In this document: positions 14,826 to 23,174 of the stretch, piece after piece
Numbering within the stretch: the stretch's first letter is position 1
How the letters are laid out: each line of letters opens with the position of its first letter
From: Planctomycetia bacterium
GTDB taxonomy: Bacteria > Planctomycetota > Phycisphaerae > Phycisphaerales > SM1A02
Direction: 5' to 3'
DNA length: 36,690 bases
NCBI GenBank assembly: GCA_005776885.1
Contig: SXOD01000010.1
Coordinates: 1 to 36,690 of the forward strand
Translations under genes and position numbers: made by a program
Notes under the pieces: generated by a model
Seen by the model: the letters and a program-made list of their open reading frames with translations, nothing else
Database searches by the model: none
Told to the model about the DNA's origin: nothing

Positions 14826-15287
14826 TCAGGCCACGCGCACGATCACTTCCACTTCCACGGTGGCGCCCAGCGGGAGCGCCACACTCCCCACCGCCGCACG
14901 GGCGTGGCGGCCGGCCTCGCCGAACACCGAGAGCATGAGTTCACTGGCGCCGTTGGCGACGGCGGGCTGCCCCGTGAAGGCGGGATCACTCTGCACGAAG
15001 ACCCCCAGCCGCACGACCTGCGCGATCCTGTCCAATCCACCGGCGGCGTCGGCGGCCACGGCAAGGGCGTTGAGGGCACACTGTTGCGCGGCCGCCTTCG
15101 CGGCCTCGGGAGTGGTGGACGACGGGACCGGGCCGGTCGCGATCAGTGCCCCGTCGCGCATCGGAAGCTGGCCGCTCACGAACACCAAGTCCCCCACCCT
15201 GGAGAATGGGACATACGCCGCCACGGGCTTGGGGGCGGGTGGGAGGGTCAATCCAAGTGCCGCAAGGGCGTCAGAAGGGGTGTTCAT
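14826..15287 (-). CDS. RidA/YjgF family protein
   Basis: A 153-residue protein of the Rid family. Classical RidA deaminates reactive enamine/imine intermediates formed by PLP enzymes. YVPFSRVGDLVFVSGQLPM, CALNALAVAADAAGGLDRI and the ending LPLGATVEVEVIVRV are typical of the family. An arginine precedes the AAVGSVALPLG strand, where RidA has its catalytic Arg105, so deaminase activity is possible. The N-terminal APKPVAAYVPF style points to a non-archetypal subgroup rather than RidA proper. The ATG at 15287 is preferred to an in-frame upstream start because of family length and TATCGT nine bases before it. It converges on the kinase gene with 29 bases between stops. Confidence 0.85.
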   Translation of the reverse strand: MNTPSDALAALGLTLPPAPKPVAAYVPFSRVGDLVFVSGQLPMRDGALIATGPVPSSTTPEAAKAAAQQCALNALAVAADAAGGLDRIAQVVRLGVFVQSDPAFTGQPAVANGASELMLSVFGEAGRHARAAVGSVALPLGATVEVEVIVRVA

Positions 15288-15296
15288 GGGGTCAGG

Positions 15297-15302
15297 ACGA
15301 TA
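15297..15302 (-). promoter_or_regulatory. Candidate -10 element of the RidA-family gene
   Basis: TATCGT on the minus strand, nine bases before the ATG. The same hexamer with the same spacing precedes scoA. Confidence 0.35.
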
Positions 15303-15353
15303 CTCACGCCCCTTGGCGCCCCCGTCCCGCTGCATCTCGCTCCGAAAAAAGTC

Positions 15354-15369
15354 CAGAATCAAGATTCTG
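15354..15369. promoter_or_regulatory. Palindrome upstream of the prepilin-like gene promoter
   Basis: CAGAATC-AA-GATTCTG, a perfect inverted repeat with 7-base arms, ends nine bases before the -35 hexamer. It could be the site of a dimeric activator or repressor; the protein is unknown. Confidence 0.45.
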
Positions 15370-15378
15370 AACGGAACC

Positions 15379-15406
15379 TTGACTCTGCGCCGATCGGATC
15401 TATTAT
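15379..15406 (+). promoter_or_regulatory. Strong sigma-70-type promoter of the prepilin-like genes
   Basis: TTGACT (15379-15384), a 16-base spacer and TATTAT (15401-15406), each one mismatch from consensus. Transcription would start near 15413, leaving a leader of about 340 bases. Confidence 0.65.
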
Positions 15407-15412
15407 TCAGAT

Positions 15413-15754
15413 GGCGTTCGCGCCAGGCTCGCGCAGTCCATTTCTAGATCCGTACATTCGATCCGTCCTTCATCTGGCCCGATTGGGCCGATCCTTCCGA
15501 CCGCGCAGCCGACAGCCAAACCTCACCGGGTGATTGCCGTTGTGTGCTTGCGGTTCCTGCGTTTCGCCATCGCGCGATCGTGGACCGCTTGACGGCGTCA
15601 CTCCACCCCCCACTGGTCTGTCGGGTCCTGCTGCGATCGTTCGCGGGACCCTTCAAACGTTTCGTGTCGGCGACCGGATGGTCCGGCCGCTGGCCTGGCT
15701 TGCCAGGCTTCATTCAGGGACTTCGGTCCCACCCACGTACTGGAGATTCGATTC
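15413..15754 (+). other. Long structured 5' leader of the prepilin-like operon
   Basis: No convincing coding frame is seen in these roughly 340 bases. Near the gene there are two perfect hairpins: GCCTGGC-TT-GCCAGGC (15693-15708) and GGGAC-TTCG-GTCCC (15717-15730), the second capped by a stable UUCG loop. GGAG (15742-15745) lies nine bases before the ATG. No T-run follows the hairpins, so they look like stability or translation-control elements rather than terminators. Confidence 0.5.
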
Positions 15755-16750
15755 ATGTTGAATACCCCCCACAAGTCTCGCGGCTTCACGCTCGTCGAGC
15801 TCCTCGTGGTCGTGGCGATCATCGCCGTGCTGATCGGCCTCCTGCTCCCGGCCCTCTCGAAGGCCCAGCAGGCTGCCCGCAGCACCAAGGATTCCACCCA
15901 AATCGGGCAGATCCACAAGGCGATGCTCATCTACGCCAACGAAGAGCCGCAGCGCCGCCTCCCGGTCCCCGGCCTCATCCACCGGAACCAGTCTGCTGGC
16001 TACCTGCCACCGGGCGTTCCGCAGGGCACTCCCAACGTCGGCAAGGAGTGTTACGCCAAGAACAACACGCGCAACCTGTACTCCGTGTGCGTCATGCGCG
16101 AAATGTTCAACCCGGACCTCCTCTACGGGCCGACCGAGGCCAACGACGTCGTCCGTGAGTCCAAGGACTACAACTACGCCGCCTACAACCCCGGTGGAGG
16201 CATCTTCTGGGACGGCGACACCACCGGCTGGAACTGTGCCAACACGGCAGACCTGGACGTCGGCAACTTCCGCGGCAAGATCTACCTGACCACCGCCCCC
16301 GCCGACCCGCATGACGGCTGCCACTTCTCCTACGCCGCGATGGTCCCCTGTGGCCAGCGCAAGAAGCAGTACTGGCGCGCCGACCTGATCCCGGAGGCCG
16401 CGGGCACCAAGCCCTTCATCGGCACCCGTGGCAGCAAGGATGGCGTGACGACCGGCGCCGACTACATGCAGAGCCCCACGCTCCTGCTCCACGGCGACAA
16501 GAAGGAATGGCAGGGCAACATCTGCTACGGCGACAACCACGTTTCGACGGAGAACACCTTCTATCCGCCGAGCACCGTGTACGAGTGCGGCAATGGCAAC
16601 GCCAAGGCCGACAACATCTTCCACGCTGAGTTCTCTTGCGGCGCCGGCACCACCTCCAAGGGGAACGGCGACGCGTGGCTTGGCATCGTCATCGGCGCGC
16701 CGCAGGAAAACAACGCGACCGCCGTCACCGACGCCCTCATCCCCCAGTAA
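15755..16750 (+). CDS. Prepilin-type pseudopilin-like protein, copy 1
   Basis: A 331-residue protein with a type IV prepilin N-terminus: a short basic leader ending Gly10, then FTLVELLVVVAIIAVLIGLL with Glu5 of the mature protein in place. Cleavage by prepilin peptidase would fall after Gly10. The rest resembles the large planctomycete prepilin-like families: a helical stalk with TQIGQIHKAML, then YNYAAYNPGGGIFWD, then HGDKKEWQGNICYGDNHV near the end, comparable to their H-x9-D-G-like C-terminal motif. Nine cysteines after the stalk may form disulfides. GGAG precedes the ATG by nine bases. It is followed 20 bases later by a clear paralogue. It is probably exported to the cell surface; pilus or secretion-system role not determined. 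Confidence 0.85.
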   Translation: MLNTPHKSRGFTLVELLVVVAIIAVLIGLLLPALSKAQQAARSTKDSTQIGQIHKAMLIYANEEPQRRLPVPGLIHRNQSAGYLPPGVPQGTPNVGKECYAKNNTRNLYSVCVMREMFNPDLLYGPTEANDVVRESKDYNYAAYNPGGGIFWDGDTTGWNCANTADLDVGNFRGKIYLTTAPADPHDGCHFSYAAMVPCGQRKKQYWRADLIPEAAGTKPFIGTRGSKDGVTTGADYMQSPTLLLHGDKKEWQGNICYGDNHVSTENTFYPPSTVYECGNGNAKADNIFHAEFSCGAGTTSKGNGDAWLGIVIGAPQENNATAVTDALIPQ

Positions 16751-16759
16751 TCAATCCCT

Positions 16760-16765
16760 AGGAGA
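16760..16765 (+). promoter_or_regulatory. Ribosome-binding site of prepilin-like copy 2
   Basis: AGGAGA before tandem ATG codons at 16771 and 16774. The spacing suits either start. Confidence 0.6.
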
Positions 16766-16770
16766 ACATC

Positions 16771-17622
16771 ATGATGAACCGAAAGAACATCCGAGGCTTC
16801 ACCCTCGTCGAGCTCCTGGTCGTGATGGCGATCATCGCCATCCTGCTGGGACTCCTCTTGCCCGCGCTCAACCGGGCGCGTGCCACGGCCAAGCAGGTCA
16901 AGGACGCCACGCAGATCAGCCAGATCCACAAGGGCTGGCTGACCAAGGCTGCCGAGAACCCGCGCGGCGACTTCCCGCTCCCTGGCGAGATCGACCGGCT
17001 TCCGGTCGCTGGCCTTGGCGAGGTCCCGGGCCGCGGCGCGATTGACGAGACCCAGAACACCCATGCTGCGCTGCACAGCTGGGCCATTGCTCAGAGTCTC
17101 GTCAGCCCCAAGATCCTGGTCAGCACCAGCGAGTCCAGCGGTCGCGTGGTTGAGTGCATCAACTACAACTACCAGACCTACAACCCGGCCGCGGACGTCT
17201 ACTGGGACAACGTCAGCTTCAAGACCGACCTGGACGGCATCTGCAACACGTCGTATGCCTGCATTCCCCTCGAGGCCCGCGCTCGCCGCACCCGGGAGTG
17301 GAAGTCCTCCAACAACTCCAAGTTTGCCATCTTTGGCAACCGTGGCGTGAAGGACGGCCTGGCCAACCAGAACCCCGGGACCTCGAAGACCCTCGAGATC
17401 CACGGCGGTCCCAAGGAATGGGAAGGCAACATCTGCTTCAACGACAACCACACCATTTTCGTGGACACTTTCGTCCCGGAAGGCCTGTCGATGATCGGCA
17501 CCGGCTCGACCGCGTTGCTGGACGACATGTTCAAGTCCCAGGCCGCCGACTACAGCGACGTGTTCCTCACGATCACGTCTGCCGCCACGTCGCCCACGGC
17601 GCACACGTACGAGTGGGACTGA
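16771..17622 (+). CDS. Prepilin-type pseudopilin-like protein, copy 2
   Basis: A 283-residue paralogue of the preceding protein. The leader ends Gly9, followed by FTLVELLVVMAIIAILLGLL. Shared blocks in the same order are TQIxQIHK, YNYxxYNP, a G-x-K-D-G stretch and HGGPKEWEGNICFNDNHT, so the two arose by tandem duplication. It has fewer cysteines than copy 1 and a different, shorter C-terminus. The start may be ATG 16771 or 16774. A strong terminator 58 bases after the stop closes the operon, so the two proteins are probably made in similar amounts and may interact. Confidence 0.85.
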   Translation: MMNRKNIRGFTLVELLVVMAIIAILLGLLLPALNRARATAKQVKDATQISQIHKGWLTKAAENPRGDFPLPGEIDRLPVAGLGEVPGRGAIDETQNTHAALHSWAIAQSLVSPKILVSTSESSGRVVECINYNYQTYNPAADVYWDNVSFKTDLDGICNTSYACIPLEARARRTREWKSSNNSKFAIFGNRGVKDGLANQNPGTSKTLEIHGGPKEWEGNICFNDNHTIFVDTFVPEGLSMIGTGSTALLDDMFKSQAADYSDVFLTITSAATSPTAHTYEWD

Positions 17623-17680
17623 GCTGATCCCGTTCTCGGCGGTCCAGTTGGTTGACCGCTGAATGCCTTCGGCCCTGACA

Positions 17681-17709
17681 GGGGGCTGGCGCGAGCCAGC
17701 CCCCTTTTT
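17681..17709 (+). terminator. Rho-independent terminator of the prepilin-like operon
   Basis: A perfect 10-base stem, GGGGGCTGGC (17681-17690) with GCCAGCCCCC (17695-17704), closed by a GCGA (GNRA) loop and followed by five T. Confidence 0.92.
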
Positions 17710-17748
17710 CGTTGGGCTCGACGAACCAAGGACCAGACTTCCCCGGGA

Positions 17749-17754
17749 TAGACT
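17749..17754 (+). promoter_or_regulatory. Candidate -10 element of the nfeD operon (leaderless)
   Basis: TAGACT six bases before the GTG at 17761, so transcription should begin at or next to the start codon. No Shine-Dalgarno is present and no -35 hexamer is clear. Confidence 0.45.
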
Positions 17755-17760
17755 GGCCGC

Positions 17761-19416
17761 GTGCGATTCGCCGCCGTCCGCATGCTTGCGCCGATGTTGA
17801 TGGTGTTGCTCGCTGTCGCGCACGCTGCCCCGGCCGCGGGCCAGGACACCGGCCGGGGGGCAATCGCTCAGTCTGCAGGGGCCGTTCCGGCCTGGCGAGC
17901 CGCTCGTCGAATAGCCGTGCTCCCCATCCAGGGCGAGATCGATGCCGTCACGCTCGCGTCCCTCACTCGACGGCTCGCCGAGGCCGAGAGTTCCGGGGTC
18001 GATCTCGTGGTCCTGGAGCTGGATACGCCAGGCGGCGACCTCAAGTCGACGCTCGACATCTGTTCGGCGATCCGTGCATCGCCGCTTCGCATCGTCGCAT
18101 GGGTCCATCCGCAGGCGTTCAGCGCCGGGGCGATCATTGCGCTGGCCACGGATGCGATCGTGGTGGCCCCCGCCGGCGTCTTCGGCGACGCAGCACCCAT
18201 CGCTGCGCTGCCCGGCGTGGGCTTGCAGCCGCTCCCAGACACCGAGCGCGCCAAGATCGAGGCGCCGCTCCTCAGCGAGGTGGTCGAGAGCGCTCGTCGG
18301 GTTGGGCGCGATGAGCGACTCGTCCAACGATTCGTGCGGCTCGGCGATCCACTCTGGCTGGTGGAGGATGCTGCTTCGGGCGAGCGGACCATCGTCGACA
18401 AGGGCGAGTTGTCGAAGCTGGGGCTCAGCACCGATGATCGCGCCAGCGGCGCCTTGGAGGGACCTTCCCCGAGTGCCTGGTTCCAGACATTTGGTTCGGC
18501 GCCGCTTCGCGGTGAACCTCGCCCAGGAATCACGGCTGCGGCCACGGGGGCTGCATGGCACGTGGTGGCCCGAGTGGCCGACGAGGGCACACTCCTCACC
18601 GTCCGCGAACGCGAAGCCGTCGCCCTTGGCCTGGCTGAGGGAACCGTGGCGTCGGACGCGGAACTTTCGACTTGGACTGGGGGCGGGACGATCGAGCGAC
18701 TGGATGAGCGCTGGAGCGAGGACATGGTGCGATGGATCACCAGCTGGCCCGTCCGGCTGGTTCTCGTCGCGGCGCTGCTCATCTGCTTCGTGGGCGAGCT
18801 GCTGACGCCTGGCGTCGGGGCGTTTGGCGCCGGTGCGGTTGCGTGCCTCGCCGTGCTTGTGGGGGCGCCGGCACTGATCGGCCTTTCGGAATGGTGGGCT
18901 GCAACCATGGTCTTGGTTGGGTTGGGACTTGTGGCGTGCGAACTCCTGCTGGTCCCCGGCACGACGTGGCTTGGGCTCGGAGGCGCGGTCTGCTTCGGGC
19001 TGGGGATGATTGGCGTCTTCACGGGCGGCGACCTCAGTTCGCCAGCCGGGCGGGCACAGCTCCCAGGCGCAGCCGCGGTCGTGCTCGGTGGCATCGCCCT
19101 CGCCGCCCTGGGGCTCTGGGCGCTGCGTCGGACACTGAGTTCGTCGTCGCTGGTGCAACAAGGCGTGCTGACGGCGGTGGCGGACGGTGCCTTTGACGCG
19201 TCCCCACGCGTGACTCCGCACACTCGCGAGCTCGCGCTTGGTGAGGTGGGAGTGGCAGAGACGACGTTGAGGCCCGCTGGCCAGGCACGTTTCGGCGAGC
19301 GGCTGGCCGATGTCGTCGCGGTGGGCGCCTTGGTGGCTGCCGGGACGTCCGTCCGCATCGTGCGCATCGACGGCATCACCACGGAAGTGGAACCAACCGA
19401 GAGATCACCCTCATGA
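17761..19416 (+). CDS. Long NfeD (NfeD1b-like) membrane serine protease
   Basis: A 551-residue protein. It has a signal peptide (about 1-27) and a ClpP-like protease domain (about 50-270). IAVLPIQGEIDAV and LELDTPGGDLKST are family blocks. AFSAGAII carries the likely nucleophile Ser121, and Lys165 (ERAKIEAP) is a candidate general base. Four or five membrane helices follow (about 330-450), then an OB-fold NfeD domain (about 485-545, GEVGVAETTLRPAGQARF). Long NfeD proteins are membrane proteases usually paired with stomatin/flotillin-type proteins, as here. The start is GTG 17761, placed by the -10-like hexamer six bases before it. The stop overlaps the next start by four bases. Confidence 0.92.
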   Translation: MRFAAVRMLAPMLMVLLAVAHAAPAAGQDTGRGAIAQSAGAVPAWRAARRIAVLPIQGEIDAVTLASLTRRLAEAESSGVDLVVLELDTPGGDLKSTLDICSAIRASPLRIVAWVHPQAFSAGAIIALATDAIVVAPAGVFGDAAPIAALPGVGLQPLPDTERAKIEAPLLSEVVESARRVGRDERLVQRFVRLGDPLWLVEDAASGERTIVDKGELSKLGLSTDDRASGALEGPSPSAWFQTFGSAPLRGEPRPGITAAATGAAWHVVARVADEGTLLTVREREAVALGLAEGTVASDAELSTWTGGGTIERLDERWSEDMVRWITSWPVRLVLVAALLICFVGELLTPGVGAFGAGAVACLAVLVGAPALIGLSEWWAATMVLVGLGLVACELLLVPGTTWLGLGGAVCFGLGMIGVFTGGDLSSPAGRAQLPGAAAVVLGGIALAALGLWALRRTLSSSSLVQQGVLTAVADGAFDASPRVTPHTRELALGEVGVAETTLRPAGQARFGERLADVVAVGALVAAGTSVRIVRIDGITTEVEPTERSPS

Positions 19417-20009
19417 TGGCACTGCTTTCCCAAGCCACCGACCTGGCCCCCGACATCGCCACGGCCGATTCATCCATGCTTCTGATCGGGCTCGGGCTGC
19501 TTGGGCTCGCGGTCGTCTTCCTGGTGCTGGAGCTCTTCATCCCCAGTGGCGGCCTGCTGGCCCTCCTCACGATCCTCTGCGCACTCGGCGCCGTCATCTC
19601 GCTCTTCCTCTGGAGCGAGCTCGTGGGGTTGGTCGCGATGGTGGTCCTCCTGTTGGCCGGTCCCATCGTCGCGGTACAGGGCGTCAAGCTCTGGAGCCGC
19701 ACGCCAATCGGGAGGCGCGCGGTGCTGGGCGACGAAGCAGGCGGCGGACCGATGTCCGGTGCGACGACGGCCAACGACGAGGGCCAGGAAAGCCATGCCC
19801 GGGGAGAGGCAGAGGCGAGCCTCCTCGGAGCGCGCGGCATCGCGGAGACGTCGCTGCGCCCCGGCGGGTTCATTCGCATCGGGACACGGCGCGTGGACGC
19901 CGTCGCCGAGGGCCGATTCATCGACGCCGGCGAGCACGTGGAAGTGATCGGCCGCGTCGAGGCCCAGTGGCGCGTGCGCCGGGCAACGACTGGTAACCTG
20001 CCAGCATGA
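19413..20009 (+). CDS. Short NfeD-like membrane protein
   Basis: A 198-residue protein with three close hydrophobic segments (about 22-42, 48-66, 70-88). A C-terminal OB-like domain (about 135-185) reads [20 protein letters not shown], then [15 protein letters not shown]. This is the protease-less NfeD form that helps FloA/flotillin-type proteins organise membrane microdomains. It overlaps the long NfeD gene upstream and floA downstream by four bases each (ATGA), so the three are probably translated together. The charged stretch between membrane part and OB domain (about 100-130) looks disordered. Confidence 0.88.
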   Translation: MMALLSQATDLAPDIATADSSMLLIGLGLLGLAVVFLVLELFIPSGGLLALLTILCALGAVISLFLWSELVGLVAMVVLLLAGPIVAVQGVKLWSRTPIGRRAVLGDEAGGGPMSGATTANDEGQESHARGEAEASLLGARGIAETSLRPGGFIRIGTRRVDAVAEGRFIDAGEHVEVIGRVEAQWRVRRATTGNLPA

Positions 20010-21010
20010 CTACGATGCTCGCGATCGACACGTGGGCCTTGATCGGCCTCGGTGTTCTGGGGCTCTTCGGCCTCATCCTCTTCATCATCCTGCTGCAGTA
20101 CTTTCAGCTGTGGCTGCAGGCTTGGCTCTCGGGCGCCCCGGTGGGGCTGGTCGAACTGGTCATGATGCGCCTCCGAAAGGTGGAGCCTTCGCTCATCGTG
20201 CTCAACCGGATTGCCGCCAAGAAAGCCGGGCTGGACATCCCAACCAACCTGATGGAGGCGCACTTCCTGGCGCGCGGCAACGTGAGCAACGTCGTGCGCG
20301 CGCTCATCGCCGCCGGCAAGGCCAAGATCGACCTGCCGTGGGACAGGGCCGTCGCCATCGACCTGGCGGGGCGCGACATCCTGGACGCCGTGAACACGAG
20401 CGTGAACCCGAAGGTCATTGACTGCCCCAACCCAACAAGCGGGAGGCAGACGATCGACGCGGTCGCCAAGGACGGCATCCAGCTCCGTGCCAAGGCTCGC
20501 GTGACGGTCCGCACCAACATCGCCCGCCTGGTCGGCGGTGCCACCGAGGAGACAATCGTCGCACGAGTCGGCGAAGGGATCATTTCCACGATCGGCAGCG
20601 CCGCAGACCACAAGGAAGTGCTGGAGAACCCTGACCGGATCTCCAAGACGGTCTTGGCCAAGGGCCTTGACGCGGGAACGGCCTTCGAGATCCTCTCCAT
20701 CGACATTGCCGACATCGACGTGGGCTCCAACATCGGCGCGCAGTTGCAGCAGGCGCAGGCCGAGGCCGACACCAAGCGGTTCCAGGCGCAGGCTGAGCAG
20801 CGGCGCGCGCTCGCCGTGGCCGAGGAGGCCGAACACCAGGCTTCGGCCCAGAAAAACCGCGCGATTGTCGTGCTCGCCGAGGCCGAGGTTCCCAAGGCCA
20901 TCGCCGACGCGTTCCGAAACGGGCGACTGGGCGTCATGGACTACGAGCGGATCCGCAACATGCAGGCCGACACTTCGATGCGGACGACGATCGCGAAGGA
21001 CGGCGTCTGA
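20006..21010 (+). CDS. floA: Flotillin-like protein FloA
   Basis: A 334-residue SPFH-type membrane scaffold protein. An N-terminal hairpin helix (about 10-33) precedes [17 protein letters not shown] and the SPFH body, [20 protein letters not shown]. Then comes [20 protein letters not shown], leading into the Ala/Glu/Gln-rich flotillin coiled coil (about 245-300). These blocks are characteristic of FloA (YqfA in Bacillus), of normal length. FloA forms foci in the membrane and is classically encoded with NfeD proteins, exactly as here. The start ATG overlaps the short NfeD stop. Confidence 0.94.
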   Translation: MTTMLAIDTWALIGLGVLGLFGLILFIILLQYFQLWLQAWLSGAPVGLVELVMMRLRKVEPSLIVLNRIAAKKAGLDIPTNLMEAHFLARGNVSNVVRALIAAGKAKIDLPWDRAVAIDLAGRDILDAVNTSVNPKVIDCPNPTSGRQTIDAVAKDGIQLRAKARVTVRTNIARLVGGATEETIVARVGEGIISTIGSAADHKEVLENPDRISKTVLAKGLDAGTAFEILSIDIADIDVGSNIGAQLQQAQAEADTKRFQAQAEQRRALAVAEEAEHQASAQKNRAIVVLAEAEVPKAIADAFRNGRLGVMDYERIRNMQADTSMRTTIAKDGV

Positions 21011-21059
21011 GCGCCCGCCTGGGCGAACACCCTGCCGCACCACCAGGGTTCCTCGCACC

Positions 21060-21821
21060 GTGCCGACGCTCCACACGATCGTCCCCTGCTACAACGAACC
21101 AGCGACGCTCGGCAGCGTCATCGATTCCATCATGGCGGCCCCGTTGCCGCGCGGCTGGACCCGTCACACGATCATCGTCGACGATGCCAGCGATGCCCAG
21201 GGGATCGAGCTCGCGCGAGGGGCGGCGACGCGGCACGATCCCGCCGTCACGCTGATCGAGCACCCGGTCAATCGAGGCAAGGGCGCGGCGATCCGCACGG
21301 CGTTTGACCATGTCCTGGAGCGCGACCCCAGCATGGAGGGTGCGGTCATCGTGCACGATGCGGACCTGGAATACAGCCCGATCGACCACGCGGCGCTGGT
21401 GGCTGCGCTTGGGCACCCTGTTGCGGCGAGCGCGCGCCCCGACGCGGTGTTCGGGAATCGTTTCCATGCCGGCTATCGCCCCGGGTCACTCAAGCGCCGG
21501 ATGCACCGCCTGGGGAATCGGATGCTGACCGCGTGCAGCAACTGGACCACGGGGTACTCGCTTCACGACATGGAGTGCTGCCTCAAGTGCATGCCGATCC
21601 GCACGCTGGCCGCCATTCGGCCCCTCCTGACGGAAGACCGCTTCGGCATCGAACCGCAGTGGACCGCCGCGCTGGCCCGAACGCATGCGACCATCGCACA
21701 AGTGGAGATCACCTACTGCGCTCGCGGCTTCGCGCAAGGCAAGAAGATTGGCGTGCGCGATGCCCTCCAGGCGCTTCGCGTGATGTGGCGCGACCGGCCC
21801 AAGCACCGGGCGGGACGCTGA
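21060..21821 (+). CDS. Family 2 glycosyltransferase (polyprenol-phosphate sugar transferase-like)
   Basis: A 253-residue GT-A fold enzyme: LHTIVPCYNEPATL at the N-terminus, IIVDDASD (first acidic motif), HPVNRGKGAAIRTAF, and VIVHDADLEYSP (the D-x-D metal site with the D-L-E-Y block of dolichyl-phosphate-mannose-synthase-like enzymes). YCARGFAQGKKIGVRDAL near the end is typical of the same group. It probably transfers a sugar from a nucleotide sugar to a lipid carrier or glycan. The GTG at 21060 is chosen because the conserved beta strand begins five residues later and in-frame sequence upstream overlaps floA. It follows floA by 49 bases and precedes the next gene by six. Confidence 0.88.
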   Translation: MPTLHTIVPCYNEPATLGSVIDSIMAAPLPRGWTRHTIIVDDASDAQGIELARGAATRHDPAVTLIEHPVNRGKGAAIRTAFDHVLERDPSMEGAVIVHDADLEYSPIDHAALVAALGHPVAASARPDAVFGNRFHAGYRPGSLKRRMHRLGNRMLTACSNWTTGYSLHDMECCLKCMPIRTLAAIRPLLTEDRFGIEPQWTAALARTHATIAQVEITYCARGFAQGKKIGVRDALQALRVMWRDRPKHRAGR

Positions 21822-21827
21822 TTCCCC

Positions 21828-23174
21828 GTGGCACGGCAACCCGTCCAGCTCCCCATCATCGTGCGCGTCCCGCACGGGCAGCGCTACTCCTGCCATTCCT
21901 GCGGCGCGTGCTGCAAGGACTTCACGGTGCAGCTGCGCGCGGAAGACTTGGAGCGGCTGGAGCGACAAGGCTGGGCGCGCGAACGAGGCGAGGCCGTCAC
22001 GACCACCTTCCGCGGGCGCCACTTCCTTCGCCAGCGACCGGATGGCTCCTGCACCTTCTTGCAGCCGGACGGACGCTGCGAGGTGCACGCGCGATTCGGC
22101 CTGCAGGAGAAACCGGTGGCGTGCCGCTTCTTCCCCTTCAGCGTGGTTCCTGCCGCGAAGGGCGCCATCGCCGGCCTCAACTTTGCCTGCCAGAGCGTGC
22201 AGCGAAGCGTTGGCAGTGCACCGGCGTCGCACCTTGACGACCTCAGGCAGATGGTGGTCGATGCGCCCGAGCTGGTGCAGCGGCCGAGGGTCTCGGCCAG
22301 CACCGCGGGCTGGGGATCTCGGCGCACGCCGGAGGAGCCAGGCGAAGTTGATGCCGTGCTGAAGGGAAGCCTGGACATCGTGGCGAACGCGGGAGTGCCA
22401 GGCGAGCGGCGCATGGCCGCCTTGGCGTTCTTCGCGCAGTCCCTGCTCAACGCCGACCTCTCACGAGTGCGCGGAGATCGATTCGTGGAGCTCGCCTCCG
22501 TCTTGGCGGCACACGCGGCCGACGAAGTCGTGATGACGGAACACCGCGATCCGCGCCCCAGCGAATGGGCGCTCTTTCGCGGCGCCGTGCACCTGCGCAC
22601 GCACGCACCCAGGCTGGACGCGCTGCAGGCGCAAGGCTGGTTGCGAAGCGTCTGGAGCGACCTGCGCCTGGCCCGCGCCTGGCGCCGCGGCCGCGGGGCG
22701 GTGCCCGCCTTTCGGGCGTTGGGGGAACTCACCACCCGGCCGATTCCCTTTCCGGAAGTCCTGGCCATCCACCCGACGGAGGGCATCCCGGCCGCCGCCG
22801 CGGTGGATGGATTGCTTTCGCGATGGTTGGCCGCGCGGCTCCTGGGCGAGCGGGCCTGGTCGTCGGGGTACTACGGCATGAGCGCCATCGATGGGCTCTG
22901 CGCCCTCGTCGTCGACCTGCTGTCGGCACTGTGGCTGGCTCGATTGCATTCGGCAGCACTCTCGGAGTCGCGCTCGGCGTCCGGGACCATCACGCTCGAG
23001 GGCGTGCAGTGGGGAATCGGCATCGTGGAGCGAACCGCCGGGCGCGTGCCGTGGCTGGCCACGACGGCGGAATCACTGCGCCTGCGGGGCCTGGCGCGTC
23101 ATGGTGGGTTGCTCGCGTTGGCGCGAGCCCTCCAGCCATTCAGCGCATCGCCCGGCCGTCCCCACACTTCGTGA
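21828..23174 (+). CDS. YkgJ-family cysteine-cluster protein
   Basis: A 448-residue protein starting at GTG 21828. The N-terminal domain has CHSCGACC (Cys22, 25, 28, 29), then Cys75, Cys84 and Cys99 in GSCTFL...DGRCEVH...ACRFFPF. This is the C-x2-C-x2-C-C domain (YkgJ/PF03692), thought to bind zinc or an iron-sulfur cluster. The remaining 300 or so residues are largely helical and not recognised. Most family members are far shorter, so this is a long form with an extra C-terminal part. The last 35 bases overlap the convergent rdgB. Function is unknown; the gene is separated by only six bases from the glycosyltransferase. Confidence 0.75.
   Translation: MARQPVQLPIIVRVPHGQRYSCHSCGACCKDFTVQLRAEDLERLERQGWARERGEAVTTTFRGRHFLRQRPDGSCTFLQPDGRCEVHARFGLQEKPVACRFFPFSVVPAAKGAIAGLNFACQSVQRSVGSAPASHLDDLRQMVVDAPELVQRPRVSASTAGWGSRRTPEEPGEVDAVLKGSLDIVANAGVPGERRMAALAFFAQSLLNADLSRVRGDRFVELASVLAAHAADEVVMTEHRDPRPSEWALFRGAVHLRTHAPRLDALQAQGWLRSVWSDLRLARAWRRGRGAVPAFRALGELTTRPIPFPEVLAIHPTEGIPAAAAVDGLLSRWLAARLLGERAWSSGYYGMSAIDGLCALVVDLLSALWLARLHSAALSESRSASGTITLEGVQWGIGIVERTAGRVPWLATTAESLRLRGLARHGGLLALARALQPFSASPGRPHTS

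Noticed and set aside
15413..15754. A small protein gene in the prepilin-like leader
   Set aside because: Short frames exist but none has a ribosome-binding site or recognisable sequence, and the region is better explained as a structured leader.
16561..19221. An 886-codon open frame on the minus strand opposite the prepilin-like and nfeD genes
   Set aside because: It lies antisense to three recognisable proteins and a terminator, with low-complexity Arg/Gly-rich text, so it is a GC-driven shadow.
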